Made by a program: the position numbers and the translations under genes. A model generated the notes under the pieces. The model was given only the letters and a program-made list of their open reading frames with translations. It searched no databases and had not been told where the DNA came from. A stretch of DNA of 64,000 bases, taken from positions 4,650,001 to 4,714,000 of the forward strand of contig OZ234501.1 of assembly GCA_965153455.1 (NCBI GenBank), written 5' to 3'. Each line of letters starts with the position of its first letter. The first letter of the stretch is position 1. The DNA comes from Sphagnum compactum (Eukaryota > Bryophyta > Sphagnopsida > Sphagnales). This document shows, one piece after another, positions 35,936 to 49,232 of this stretch.

Positions 35936-36129
35936 AAAAAAACTCAAAGGAGTTTCTGTCACTATGCCTGTGCTTAATCCAATGCATCTGGATCATGAAA
36001 ATATGCAACAAGTTGTTCCATCTGAAGATGAAAGGTGGGATGAAATACAAAGCAAGATAAAGTTTGACTAGGCCTTCAATAAAAACCAGGTTGTGGACTA
36101 TGGATTCTGTTGGAGGACTTTAAGGATGT

Positions 36130-37443
36130 CTTTGCTTGGCACAAAGGGGAGTTGGGGTGCTGCACAATGAGGGAACATGCAGGAAGTTGTCACACAAGGC
36201 TTTCCCTCATGTCACACCACACCTAGGAAGTTGTCTTATTGGGAAGAAGCTGAAGTGAACAAACAGATTCAGGCATTGATCAAGCTTGGTAAGATGAAGA
36301 ATAGTGACTCTGAATATGCTTGCACAGTTAGTTTGCCTGTTGAAAAGGATGGCAGCATGCGTTTCTATGGTGATTATAGACCATTGAACATGCATACTAG
36401 AAGGGATTCATTCCAAATGTCGTTGATTGATGATGTTTTCTCTTAGATGGGAAGCAACCAATGGTTTAGTGCATTGGATTTGCACTAAATCCAGACTGAA
36501 GAATGCAGCAGGGACGTCTTCCAGAACCATGGCAAAAGTATTTAAGGATTGGACAAACCAATTCTTGAAGGTCTTTGTTGATGATGTCAACATACACAGC
36601 CAAACATGGGAAGAACACCTTACACATTTGAAGGTTGTTCTTACACAATTGCGAGAGGTAAATTTTGAAGTTAAACCCCGGAAAATGCTCTTTTGGTGCA
36701 CAACAGATTGTATTTCTAGGACATGTTGTGACCAGACAGGGCTCATATCTTGATCCAAAGAAAATACAGGCTGTAAGGACTTTACAATACCCAGGTCTAT
36801 GACTAATGTGCGGGCCTTTTCAGGTTTGACAAGATATTACAGGAACTTTGTACATGGGTATGCCAAAATTGTTGTGCCACTTTTTGACTTGACTAAGAAG
36901 GATCAGAGTTTTCTTTGGACCCCTGTCTGTCAAGAAGCCTTTGACGCGCTCAAGCTCAAGTTGATTGAGGCACCCATCCTTGTAAGGCCTGATTTTGAAA
37001 GACCCTTCATACTTGATGTAAATTGATCGATAAAAGGAGTAGGGTCAATTATATCCCAGAAGCAAGATAAACATGAATGTGTTATTGCATATGCAAGTAA
37101 GGGTCTTACACCCTCACAAAGGAAGTTCCATCCTATGGAAGGTGAATGCTATGCTTTAATATGGGGGATAATGCATTTCCGGCAGTATTTGCATCAGGCC
37201 TCCTTTGTTGTCAGGACTAACCACAAGCCATTAGAGTGGCTTCCAACAGTTTTCGATCCATTTGGCAGGAGAAGTAGATGGATCTCCATGCTCCAAGACT
37301 TCAATTTCAAAATTGTCCACAGAGCGAGAGCTAGGCATGCAAATGCTGATGCATTGAGTCGTAACCCAGTTGATTCACATGATGAGGATGAGGATTTTGG
37401 GATGGAGATACAAGATGAGAAGAAGGATGCCAGTGTGGTATAG
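36130..37443 (+). pseudogene. Reverse transcriptase and RNase H of the Ty3/gypsy element
   Basis: Visible pieces are SLPVEKDGSMRFYGDYRPLN (finger/palm), then a deletion after SALDLH, then FVDDVNIHSQTWEEHL (catalytic DD) near 36572. The connection and RNase H follow at 36799-37443 (FSGLTRYYRNFVHGYAKI, PFILDVN, HPMEGECYALIW, ADALSRNPVD). Deletion, stops and shifts make it inactive. Confidence 0.75.
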
Positions 37444-37847
37444 GTCTAGAAATCCTCTGCCTTGAGTCCACATATCCTCACCCTCTCCCAGTCTGTTGAT
37501 GCTGACTGATGCAGAGGGAAGGATAGGAAGAAGTTAATCCATCTGGTGAATTTGCTGAAGAGAATTCCAATCTCTTAGCTGAGGCACCTACTCCAAAAAG
37601 AAAGGCAAAAGGGGCTTCAATACCAAAAGCTGACTATTGGGGATTGATTTGCGAAGCTCAGGATATGGTGGATGTAGAAATGAATTCCATTGATGTGAGT
37701 AACAATGAAGAGGACAATGGAGTGGAAGAGACAGGGAAACATATGGACATCTGGAAGGATGAAACCTATATGGTCTTGTTGTCTGGAGGCACTCTGGATC
37801 AAGTGCTAAATGATGGTGTTGATATTGATTAAGCCAAAAAAAGATTA

Positions 37848-38990
37848 TTGAATTACCATTGGAGAGAATATATGTTATTCTTCAAAGATCTGGTGGTGCC
37901 AAAGCCCGAGGAGAGACATGTGTTGGTCAAGAACGTACACGAAGAGATTAGACATTTCTGTGAAGGAAGGACATTGGCTGAGGTCAAAAAAAGGTTTTTT
38001 TGGCATGACAGAACAGAATCTGTGAGGATGGTGGTGAGACAATACCAACGCTATCAGCTTGCCAAAAGTTTGGAAAGCATCAGATCTGGTATTGAGGAAA
38101 TGAAAAACATTCCTGTCTTTGACCTTTTCTATAGGGTGGCACTGGATACTGCGAGACCTTTGCTTGAAATTAAAATGGAAATAGGTATGCTCTGGTTGCC
38201 ATAAACCACTACTCAAAGTGGTGCGAAGCAAGACTTGTCAAAGACCATGATGCTACCATTGCCGCTAGATTTCTAGAATAGGAAATCATATGCAGATTTG
38301 GTGTGCCCAGATTCATATTCACTGACAATGGAGGTGAGTGGATGGCTGAATTTGATCTTATGTGTAAAAAATATGGGATTACTCATCAATTCACAACTCC
38401 ACAATGGCCTAAATGCAATGGGATGGTGGAGAGAATGATCAAGACATTGAAGAATGGATCATCTATGGTGTCATCTACTGATTTGGATAACTGGGACCTC
38501 CAGTTACCATGGATTCTATTTGGTTACAGATGTGGTGTCTAGGCCAGCACCAAGTTCTCTCCTTTTATGGTGCTGACTGGGAGAACCCCAAGGGTCACAT
38601 GTGACAATGGCCTTTCTGCATTCACTAATGTGGAAAAGGATGAACTCACCTTGGATGAGATGACGCAGCTGATGGTGGAGAAACTCAAGCTCATTTTTTA
38701 TAGGCCCTCATCTGTGTTGGAAAATGTGGACCAAGCACAGAAGAGGCAACGTAGAAGCTATGCTGCATGGAAACATAAAAAAAGAATGCCTAGGGTTGGA
38801 GGAAGGAAAAACCATGGTAAAGATGAAAAAGCTAGGAAAAAAAAAAGCACTACTTGCAAATTGGAAAGGTCCGTATGCCTTTGTGAAGTACAAAAACGAG
38901 AAAGGCTGCAAAGAATTTGATGATGGCTGCTGAGTCTGTGTCCTACAAGGGATTGATGGCAAGCAATGGGAATGTGCTAGGCGTGATTTG
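37848..38990 (+). pseudogene. Integrase of the Ty3/gypsy element (decayed)
   Basis: A degenerate zinc-finger part (VHEEIRHFCEGRTLAEVKKR, with YQRYQLAK in place of Cys-x-x-Cys) is followed by the core, with FTDNGGEWMAEF (second Asp) and NGMVERMIKTLKN (Glu) near 38320-38450. A Lys-rich tail follows and no chromodomain is seen. Several stops and frameshifts are present. Confidence 0.7.
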
Positions 38991-39052
38991 TAGGTGTTTC
39001 ACTAAATCTGAAATCTGTGCGGACACAGATAAATCAAGGAAGGTGTCACATG

Positions 39053-40141
39053 TGTAACAAGTTTCTAGCTTTAGGGTTTTGTGTGTGAACAAAAAGTGGT
39101 TTTAGGGTTTTTCAAGTGGAGCCTGTTTTATTTGTTTTTTGTTGGCAGCTAAGAGTTTTTGCTCTCAATGGCGTGGAGACAAGGAAGATCACCGGATGGA
39201 GATGTGGTGGTGATTGATAGCATTGAAACCTTTGTGTCATTTTCTTCTGTTTGGTGTGTGTGTGTTGCTATTGGACGCAGGATGACTGTGTGGCAAGGGA
39301 GTTGCTAAGTGAGGTGCACTCGGCGGAAATCTCGCAGAGCAATGGCGGAAGGACGTGCAACAGTGAAGATTAGTGTGATTTTGGTTTTTTGGGGAAGGGA
39401 AGTTGTTGGAGTTTGGTTTTAAGATCTCTATCTCAAGGGAAAGTACGAGAGAATTTGCTACGCAATGTACTCAAGGAGGCAAAGTTTCTGTCTAAAAGTT
39501 GGTATTGATGGTTCAGGAGGGGGATGATGAGAAGTTTTAGAGGTCTCGAGAGCGGCCAGAAACTCTTTTCAAAGTCTGTGTTTGGGTTGGTCTATATTTG
39601 GGTTTTGTTGGCTTGCATTTCAAGAGAGAGTACCCTCGTTTTTGGGAACTCCAGAGAACTACAACAGTCCATTGAATTTACGGGGTTGATCATACAAAGG
39701 AGGGGTGTGGTTCTTTGTAAGAATTCTTGAAGCAGTCACTGGGGGAAGTGGATGTGTTGTCTTCTTGTTTTTCTGTTTTGTCAAGTGGAGCGATGGTGTC
39801 AAGAAAACTAAATTGTGTGATGATTTATGTGGGCTAAGGGGTTTACATTACCGAATGTGAGTTAGAACTTGAGTTCCCGTGGAAGTCCAATGTGGTCCTG
39901 GGTTCGTGTGGGTCTGAAAACTTTGAGAAGAGAGGCCAATGGGCTCAAGAGAGTGAGATCAGAGCGATCTAACCCCTTGGAAACCTCAAGCTTCTCTATG
40001 ATGAAGAAGGCAGTGTCTTTTCTAGTTTCTGGACAGAATTTAGGTGGCCTCTAGCTCATGCCAGTGTGAAATTCGAAGAATGTATTTGCCATTCAGTATG
40101 TATGTGATTTGTGTTCTGTTTGTCTTGCGCCCTAGTTTTTT
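39053..40141 (+). repeat. 3' LTR of the Ty3/gypsy element
   Basis: Direct repeat of 28828-29911. It is preceded by a purine-rich AATCAAGGAAGG tract at about 39032-39043 and ends in GCCCTAGTTTTTT. Confidence 0.8.
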
Positions 40142-41580
40142 GTCACAATACTATTGATTTTTTCTCATTACTGATGACTAATTAGTTTTCTGACTTAGAC
40201 TTCCAGTTGTTTTTTTTTAATCCAAAGATAAACGTATAGTTGTTTTCCCTTAATTTTGAGTATCTTATTTATGAGTGTAAATAATGAAGTTAATGGTCAT
40301 AGTCTTATTTGTGACACTTGTGAAATTATACCACTCATTCTTACTGTGTTTGGGTGGAACTAAGAAACATTGTAGGTTTAACTTATGGCTTTTGTGAACT
40401 TGTGTATGTTATCACATTGATATTACATCCATGTAGATGGAAGATTTCAGACACTTTGTTAGTTGGCATTTTAGTGGGAGTGTTGTAGGGTTTGGATTGA
40501 GAACAATGTGTTTGATCACAGGTCTGTTGCTGCTACTTGAAAGTGTGGTGTTCAATGTAACATGAATATGAAATTAAAGGCTTTCCAACAATCAAGTTTT
40601 TTGGTGTTGGCAAATCACCTATTGACTGTAAAGGGCCATGGGAAGCAAAGCCAATTGTGAAGTATGATATTCAGCATTATCACTACAGCACAATCCTAGC
40701 ACCTTCTGATGTTTTGCCTCTCATTCTCCCTATTTCTTGCTTTTGAATGTACACCACCTATCACATTTCATTCATTATAGGTATTATGTATGGTGCAAGC
40801 TCTACAGCCATCAATTTCACCTTTCATGTGTCAAGTTTAGTTTATTTGCATTAGCAACTAATTTGAGAAAGCACATATTGGGAACGTTGGTAAGAACTAT
40901 GTTCTACAGCCGAATTCGAGTGTGGCTTGGTTTGCAAAGTATGGATGGATTCATCATTTGAACTTCAATATGACCACGTATTGTTGGATGTTGATTTTGT
41001 TGCAATGTTGTTGGATGCAATGTTTTCTTCTTTTTCAGTTTCGTGATGTGCTCAAAGGGGCAATGATCCATATGATGATTTAGCCAAATTTGGCAATAGT
41101 TTTTATAAAAGTAAATATATTTAAACATCATTCTATATTGTTGGCTAGCTAGTAGGACAAAATATAATATTTGGCAAGTTTTTTCAAAACTAATTAAAAA
41201 ATTTGGCATTTACAAAATTCAAAAAACACTTATATTTGGCCTTCTTGGAAAAAATCACCAAATAGTGATTTTTCCATTGGTTGGATGATCATGTTGTTTG
41301 ATGTGTTCAATTAATTGCATCATGTTTGAATGCATTTGGTAATTCAATGGATATAATTTCAATCCTACATAATTTCAATCCTACACCATATAAGTAGATG
41401 AAAGAATATATAGTTTACACACAATACATGCACTAAATGTAATTAAATTTAATGAAAGGAAAACATTACAACATTATCCCACATCATAACATGTATTTAA
41501 TAAATTTTGGATTTTGGAAAAAACCAAAAATAACTTAAAAGTTTTTGGATAATTAAAAAAATTCAAAATTACAAATTGAA
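40142..41580. other. Intergenic, no gene recognised
   Basis: AT-rich, no recognisable protein motif and no structural repeat noticed. Confidence 0.5.
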
Positions 41581-41649
41581 ACTAGTGGCCAATAGGCTGA
41601 ATGCATATTATCATTATTAATAGTGATCACAAGAATCACATGAAAGAAG

Positions 41650-41945
41650 GCTAATATGTACATTGTGTAGATCACAAAAGCAAAAAATGAAATAAAATTA
41701 ATATTGAATAGTCATTAGGTGATAAAAAATGGAAATGGAGGACTCAAAAGGATTTGAAGGATCTATAACATTTCCAAAATAAAAGAGGGTTCATAAGGAT
41801 GATATGAATATTGTGTAGATCGCACAAGAAAAAATGAAATAAAACTAATACCTGGTGGTCACCATGTGATAAATAATCAAAATGGAAGATTCAAAAGGAT
41901 TTGACAAATTTAAAACATTTCTGAAATAAAAGAGAAAGCATGAAA
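41650..41945. repeat. Imperfect tandem duplication, about 150 bp units
   Basis: Units starting at about 41657 and 41806 share ATTGTGTAGATC, AATGAAATAAAA, GTCAxxAxGTGATAAA, GACTCAAAAGGATTTGA and AATAAAAGAG in the same order. Confidence 0.6.
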
Positions 41946-44300
41946 GAAACATCATTTTAGATAAATTTTATTATATAAATAAAACATTAGATTGAAATAA
42001 AAACTAAAAAATTGGAATGGAAATTTGAAAGCCCAAAAAATTCATCATTTGCTAGCATGTTATTACTAGCATAATTTATGATTATTGTGATTTTAAAGTA
42101 GTTAGATACCCAACTACATCGGCACCCTCATGAATTAGAAATTGGAAAACATCACTTTCTATTCTTTAGAGCTACAAACATTATCACATGGTCTGCAAAC
42201 AATGATCCAAACCAACTATAAGCAAAACTCAGTAATTGGATAAGTAAACGTAATTCAAGGGTGAATAAAGAAAACACACTAAATTAATTTGCCTTAGGTA
42301 TAAAAAGAGTTCATACCTAAAGGAAGTTGAGTAATGTCATTCTCCCCAATATCACTTTTCATATATTGCATGAACAAATAATAATTTTGTGAAAAAGAAG
42401 TCAAACGAGGCTCTGAATATTTGACAATGATTTCATAATGGACACCAATTGTCTTCGCCAACAATAATCCAACCAATGTTGGCCATAAACAAGATGTTAG
42501 GTCCAACAATTGGACTTTATTATTTGACAACTTATGTCCTTTAAAAGACTTAATGAAAAGACCGTTACACTTGAATTTTGAAAGGCCTTTCTTGGCTCAT
42601 TGTCAATGAACAACATTTGGTCTTCTATCCCATGTGGTAGCCCTTGACACACAATGTACACACAACAAATCCTTAAGATAATAATATGTCTTTGCAATGA
42701 GTTAATCCAAGGTCCTAGTGCATTGTTTATATCCCCAAATATAAAAAAATTGATCAATAAATGCTTGTGGCACCAACAAAGGAAGAACCTACATCACATC
42801 TTCCAACAACATACAAGACCAAATTGTAATATAAAACTTTTTAAATGCTTGAGAAAAAAAATGTTGCACTTTAACTCTTGATTCTAATTTGCTAATGTCA
42901 ATATTGCTCCCCCTCACACAACGATTGTTTTGGGAAATGACATATCACACCATTCATGTTGAGAATCAACAACTTTTTAGGCATAGGAGGATATGACCGA
43001 AAATGCTTTATGCAGACCTGGATGGATGGAGATGGACATAAATAAATAACTTACTTGAAAATCAAGAGATGTTAATCCAACTAAAAATTTACAAAAATTG
43101 AATTGTTATCCAAAATATGGAAGGATAATCTTGAACATTGGTTTTGAACATTTGTAGAGAACTAAGAAAATTCATTAATCACATGGATTCAAAACACACC
43201 AAATACCATCTAGTGGTCACCAAGTAGATTCAAATCTAGAGAATTAAAAATATGATAGAGAACACCATGTGGCCATCAGATGGTTTCATAAAGGAAAACA
43301 AGTCGGAAGTTAATGTGAAGTTCAACCTGGTGGCCATTAGGCCAAAAATAAATGCCTTAAGAGGTTAAATGCAACATTCACAATAATATAATTAAAGATT
43401 AATAGATTTGAAAAAAAATTCAAATATTCAACTAAGGAAATTAGGAAGAACAATTAATGAGATTTTTTTGTTCCATTTTCAATCTTGCATTGTTATAGAA
43501 TGAAACTTTGCAACCACTCCTACATTTTACAAATAACATTTTATATTGTTTAGGATCATTGCAATTAATACATTTAACCCTACTAACTTGGGATCGTGTT
43601 GTACAAATGTGGAAACACTAGATTCAGATAAATGAAAAAAATCCAAGTAAGGGAAAACAATCCCCAATAAATAATGGACCTATCCACAAACACTGTCAAA
43701 ATATTCTAAAAAGATGGCACTAAACGGCCTGTTGAACAAATTCTTGTATGGTGTATTGTTTATGAATAGTGTTTTGCCAATGTGAGTGTAAGGATACATA
43801 GGAAAAAAAGGGTCAAGGTCCTTATGAAAAGTTGGCTTGTTAGGTTTATCTAGCAAAAAATGTGCATTTTGCATGCAAATATTTTGATCAAGCACTCTTG
43901 GAGGATTGATGAAGATTATATTTCATGCCAAATTTTATCCAAATAATTTTAAATATTGTGATGTTGGGTTGTGGACCAAATATATATATGGAATTTCGCT
44001 ACACATCTTTCCAATAAATTTTTTAATCCAAGATTGAGAATGATGGTGCAAGATGGATCTTTTTAATATTTGCCCCTGTCAAAGCATGTGGCAACAAAAA
44101 CTCAATTCAAATAAAAAATAATATGCAATGGATTCACCTTTGGTGAAGGCGATCAAGGCACTAGGGAGTCCATTCTTGAAGTTGATGGCATCTCATGCAA
44201 TTCCTATGCACCAAAGGACTACAAATTTGTGACTCCACTTCTTCCACCACTTCAGAAATGATGCACCAATTACCTAAAAGGATAAACATAGAGGAGTTAG
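41946..44300. other. Intergenic, scattered GTGGCCA motif, no gene recognised
   Basis: AT-rich. A GTGG(C/T)CA(C/T)xAGxTGG-like word recurs near 43208, 43265 and 43327. Open stretches near 42294-42757 (-) are not recognised. Confidence 0.4.
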
Positions 44301-44365
44301 GAAAGTTCACAAGTTGAAGTACCATATAAATGAAGGAGATGATTTATAAAAAATATATCATGGAA

Positions 44366-46940
44366 CTAATGAAATGCATAACTTGCATCAACAAGAGCAA
44401 TTGTCGCCAAAATTGGGGACAACAACACGGATGCCACAAAAGGAGGCATGGTTGGCATAGAGGGAGGTTCTAATGCTAAACATAACAAAGGTAAACAATG
44501 AGTCAACAATGGTGTCTTATTCAGATCCATTGCCATCTTGGTTTTCAAGTAATGGGATAACCTTTATCTGACTTCCACCAAGGCCATAACGAAACTTTAA
44601 TTCTTGCCCATTGGCTGAATCTTTAGAAATATTATCATAGAACTCTTTGGACTCATACTTAGCATCAACCATAAGAGTTGGCGCACTGTGTGGAATATTG
44701 ATGTCAAAAACAACTTTAAAAACATTCTTCAATTTTCCCTTACATGGCCATCAAGCACCACGCAAGAGAAATTCCTTGAACTCATCACTAGAATTTAGGT
44801 TCACCATTCCTTTTTTTCTAGGATCAACATCTCCTATGGGACGTAAGACAGCTCTTTTCATTTCAAGATTCACACACTACATAATATCACCACGACCATC
44901 ATTTGCATATAGTAAATATACCATGTGGAGATATACCAGGTGGAGATATATTTTTAATAGAGAGGAATGAACCATGTGGTGGCCACTAGGTGGAGATATA
45001 TCAAACAGAAAAGTAATGAACTAAATCACTCTATTGCAACCAAATGGGAAATGAATAAATTGAATAACTATTATGGTATTGCCATAATTCTATGGACATG
45101 AATTGATTAATCTTTGACCCATGATTATATCCTATTTTCATTCAATCACATACATGTCATTCAAACACTAAGATTAAATCAATTATACAAAAGAAAGAAT
45201 CTTTGATTTTTTTATTTAACTACATTTTTATTTATAAAGGTTTAACTTTTCAATAGGTAGCCTATTTGACACCACTTTTGAAGCCTTTTGTTCTAGCACC
45301 TTTGCGAGAACCTCCCCAATTGAGGGGTTTTCATTAGAGGAATGCAAAGAAATTGAACAATATTCTGAACATTGGATTGTTGCAAATATATTTTACTAGG
45401 TGATGTAGCTATTAATCCCATTGTGTGTCTTGAATCTCTTCTTCATCTTGGTAGTTATCGTCAATGGATTTGAGATTTTTCATTTATTCGTTGTTGCCCG
45501 AGTTGAATGCTTTGTTTCTTTATGCACCATTTGTTTCTTATGTGCCTTTGGTCCAAAATTAGATGGTTAGTTTAAATGTCAATGAACATTTTCACGAATA
45601 TCAACATCTTCAATCTCTATATTCTTCAACTTGTCTTTGTCGAGTTGTTGATCTTCTTCATTCCTTGATCTTCCATTTCATCATCATCAAGTTTCGTTCC
45701 CAGTCATTTTTTGGGTGTTACAAATGGACGGGATGAAAACATACACAAACATACAAATGCAATTTCCTCACATATTTGTTTCGCATCTTCAAGAACAAGG
45801 TTGAATACTTTGCACTTTTTTTCCTAAAAGATAACAAAAAACTTCATAAGAATTAAAATTGAATATATATTTTTAAAACAATTTACACATTTAAGTTAAA
45901 TACTTACCAAACATAGATGTATGAGTGCTCTTCCTCCATACATGTTGAGGCAACCCATTCAATTTCACAACATTGGATCCAAAATTGTCTTAAAAACCTT
46001 GAGTTTGATCTCATGATTATAAATATTTTGTTCTGTAGGAAAATATGTACTAGTGTTTTGAACCAATGATGGAAGTGATCTTGATCCCAACACATCTTTT
46101 TTGATGTTTACACCTATTCAATTGAAGAATATGTAAGTGTAAAAGAACATGAGAGTCTTCATGAAGGTATCTTTCCTCAAGGGCACTTTGCCATCTACTA
46201 GCCAAATTCTAGACCAAATTTCAAAGAAAATTGGTGCTTGTGTACCGTCACAAAGCTATGAAAAAGTTTTTTTATCATACACACAGATGACAATTTGGAA
46301 ATAGACCTTACATTGAAAAGGTTCATGATGAAACATTCACAATTTGGTCCCTTCCATATTAAACAATCTCCAACAAAACCATAGGTTGTTGATACAAATG
46401 CCATAGTCAATAGTACATTGTCCATCAGTAGTTTACTTATGTTGGGATCCCCATCAACAATAGCTCTAAGGTTGCCCAATGTTGAAAAATTTACATACTT
46501 GTAGTGCGTATCGAGGAGGATTACCTCCACCTTCATTGCTTTAGGGTTGATGTTCTCAATCCATCATTGCAACACATTCATAAACAACTGGGGTGGAGGC
46601 TTTGGTGTAAGATTCAACCTTCTTTTAAACTTATAAAAGTCTTCAGTCATCTCATTATCCAAAAGTGAAAAAAACATGTCATCATATTTATGTTTCTTCT
46701 TCTTCTTGCACCAATCATTCATTGTGTATGGCATGGGGTTGATTGATGTAGGTTTCGAAAACCCATGGAATACCATAATTTCATGATAGATTTGACAATG
46801 CTTCTTGTGATCCTAGCAAAACTTGACATGGACTTTAGATTTCTTCCCCCTTCGAATTTTGTTGACATTTCCCACAACATGAACTTGTGGTCCAACAACC
46901 CTTGTGCAAGCATGAACACCCAAGGCATTATTCAATTTTT
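44366..46940 (-). pseudogene. Unrecognised, decayed coding-like region
   Basis: Several minus-strand open stretches lie in a row. 46776-46564 and 46536-46198 share one frame with a single stop between them; they include KKKKKHKYDDMFFSLLDNE and LDTHYKYVNFSTLGNLRAI. A stretch at 44732-44517 and short pieces between have ordinary amino-acid composition. I do not recognise any domain. It may be a dead gene or an internal part of an unclassified transposon. Confidence is low because AT-rich DNA can give such stretches by chance. Confidence 0.2.
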
Positions 46941-47099
46941 GCATCAATTGGTTAGTAGAATTCTATAGAGTCTCCTTTTGGATGCCCTTCCCGCAAGTAT
47001 ATCACAAGTGCACATGGCAAGGTTTTCAATTCCATGGGGTTGATAGGATTCTTATTGAATTTCCTTTGGGGTGCCCTTCCCACTTGTGTATATAAAAAA

Positions 47100-49200
47100 C
47101 ACACATGTCAGGGTTTTCAATTCCATGGGGTTGGTAGGATTTTTATCGAGTTGCATATTAGGGAGGTACTGTCATGACTTTGGAAAACTAGGATTTATTT
47201 GTTTGTGTTTGTATCACCATGTCTATATTCAAAAGCATTGCAAAACATAAGCTTAAGTGAAAAAAATGAGCTGAGAAGTATGGGAAACATTGAAACACAC
47301 AAAGATACTTACCAAGATTGAAGAGGAAAAGACACAAGATTTAGAGTTTGAATTTTTTAAAACCCTTCTTCAGAATCCAAGTAGGTAGGGTGTAGAAAAA
47401 TGCAAAGCACAATTGCAAGTGCAACAAAGAACATAATAAGCAACATTCTACCCAATTTTTGGCTACGCATGAGAAAAATGTTACAAATCTATTAAATCTA
47501 ATGTGAGTTTGGCAAGCACTTCCTCCTCCAATGACAAAACCAAGGCTCAAGAAAGTTGGTGGTGTGTGTTACAAAATTTCATCTACCTTGTTGCTATTAC
47601 ATGCAAATGTCCCTTCAACATCTACATTTGTCTTTTCAAAATGTATGAAATCACCACAACTTCCTTACATAATTCTCTACTCACACTTAGCTAGATTGTG
47701 AAGTCCATGTTGCCAAGTTGCTCAAGTGCACATTGCCAAGTGCCCATTCCGAAGTTGCCAACTTCACATCACCAAGGATATGTTGCCAAATTTCCAAGTC
47801 CACTTCACCCTATGGACTGCCCAAATGAGCTTCAAGCTGCCCCAGAAATTTGAACATTTCTGGGCTGTCAAATGTCTGATTTTTTTGTCTGCCAAAATGT
47901 CTGCCCAAAAACTGAGAGTGCCCTTGGTTTTTTTCTTTTCTCACTGGCTGCCTAGGCTCCCCCCCCCACCTTTTTTCCCTCTTTCTCTCTGCCCCCTCTC
48001 TGTCTCTCTCTTTTTGACTGGATGGGTCTTCTAAGCTTAAGAAAGGCGCAGGTTCACCCAAGGCTAGAGGCCAAGGTGAACCAAGGCTAAAACATGCGCA
48101 ATGAATTTGCCCACTAGCCGTAAAAAGGTGCAATGAATTTGCTGGATATCATAGTACCTTAGCTACTTCAGTGGCAATGTGCCTAATAATTTTATTTTAC
48201 TTAATTTTTTTCATTTATGTTTGGCAGTAAAAGTAATAATATTTTATAATTCGGCATCATACTAACTAATGGAGCTAGTGTTCTTGAGAGTTTCTTTTAA
48301 ATTTTCGTCATGATTGTCATGTACTTTTCAAAATAAATTGGCAACTCCAAGAAATAATTAATTAGTGCCTAACCAAGGTAGGTACTAGCATTTGAGCACT
48401 AAAAATGGGCAATGAATTAAATGCCACACTGGGCTCAATGCTACTCCACGACAAGTGCCCGAATGTAGCAGTTCAGGAAGATATTAAATCAGCCAAAGAA
48501 ATTGAATGCAGTCAGCACAAAAAGTACTGCTGCGATTTTTTCCTCACTGCCCTTTGCCTCACTTGTTTTTACCTTGTGATACCTGAACATGTTTTGGGGC
48601 CATGTTATGCATGTTTTGGACATGTTATGAGTATTTAGGGAAATGTAACATGTCACTGGGCATGTTATGCATCCTTTGGAACACTCATAAAGTGAGAGGA
48701 TATGAGTGCAAAACGTGCCGTGGTATCACCCAATTCTTTTTAGAAATATGAATGAATTGTTATATTTTCCTTCAGTTCAAGTAGAGAACTTGTTCTTTAT
48801 TGCCAACTTTTCAACTTGATTCATACAAGTTCATAGATTATAATACCTAGTCTATAACTTCATTATGGCAGATCAGCCTTGCAGTTTTGTGTGGTAATAT
48901 ATTCGCCCTTCATTCGCGCTGCCAGTCAAGCTGCTAGATTCCAGCAGCTCGGTACGGTAGTTGCTGATCTGAGCTTACTCCAGATCTAAATCGAGCTTCG
49001 ATTTTAGAGAGTAAACACAAACACAATCAGAACTTTGATCATTTCAGAGAGTAAACACAAACACAATTGAGAGCTCAAAATTTGATTTTGAGATTAATGA
49101 TCATTTGGAGCTTTGATTCAGAAGAGACAATCCAGCTTTTATTCAGATTGTGAAGATAATGGAGCTTTTATTTAGAGAGTTTTGTTCAAGAGATGGATTT
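47100..49200. other. Intergenic, pyrimidine-rich tract, no gene recognised
   Basis: A C/T-rich run with TCTCTC blocks lies at about 47930-48012. The rest shows no recognisable coding content. Confidence 0.45.
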
Positions 49201-49232
49201 TTGGCTTATCTTCAGCTGCTGGAGCAAGCTGA

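Larger units (their letters stand above)
28828..40141 (+). mobile_element. Ty3/gypsy-type LTR retrotransposon (decayed), hosting a nested chromovirus
   Basis: About 1.09 kb direct repeats at 28828-29911 and 39053-40141 enclose a tRNA-Met primer site, gag, protease, RT, RNase H and integrase pieces. All are frameshifted or stopped, and the reverse transcriptase carries an internal deletion. A foreign chromovirus fragment interrupts it between the gag knuckles and the protease. The two LTRs remain highly similar. No clear target-site duplication was found. Confidence 0.85.

Noticed and set aside
28816-40150. Target-site duplication for the 28828-40141 element
   Set aside because: The flanks (GATAC on the left, TGTCA/GTCAC on the right) do not match, so none is claimed.
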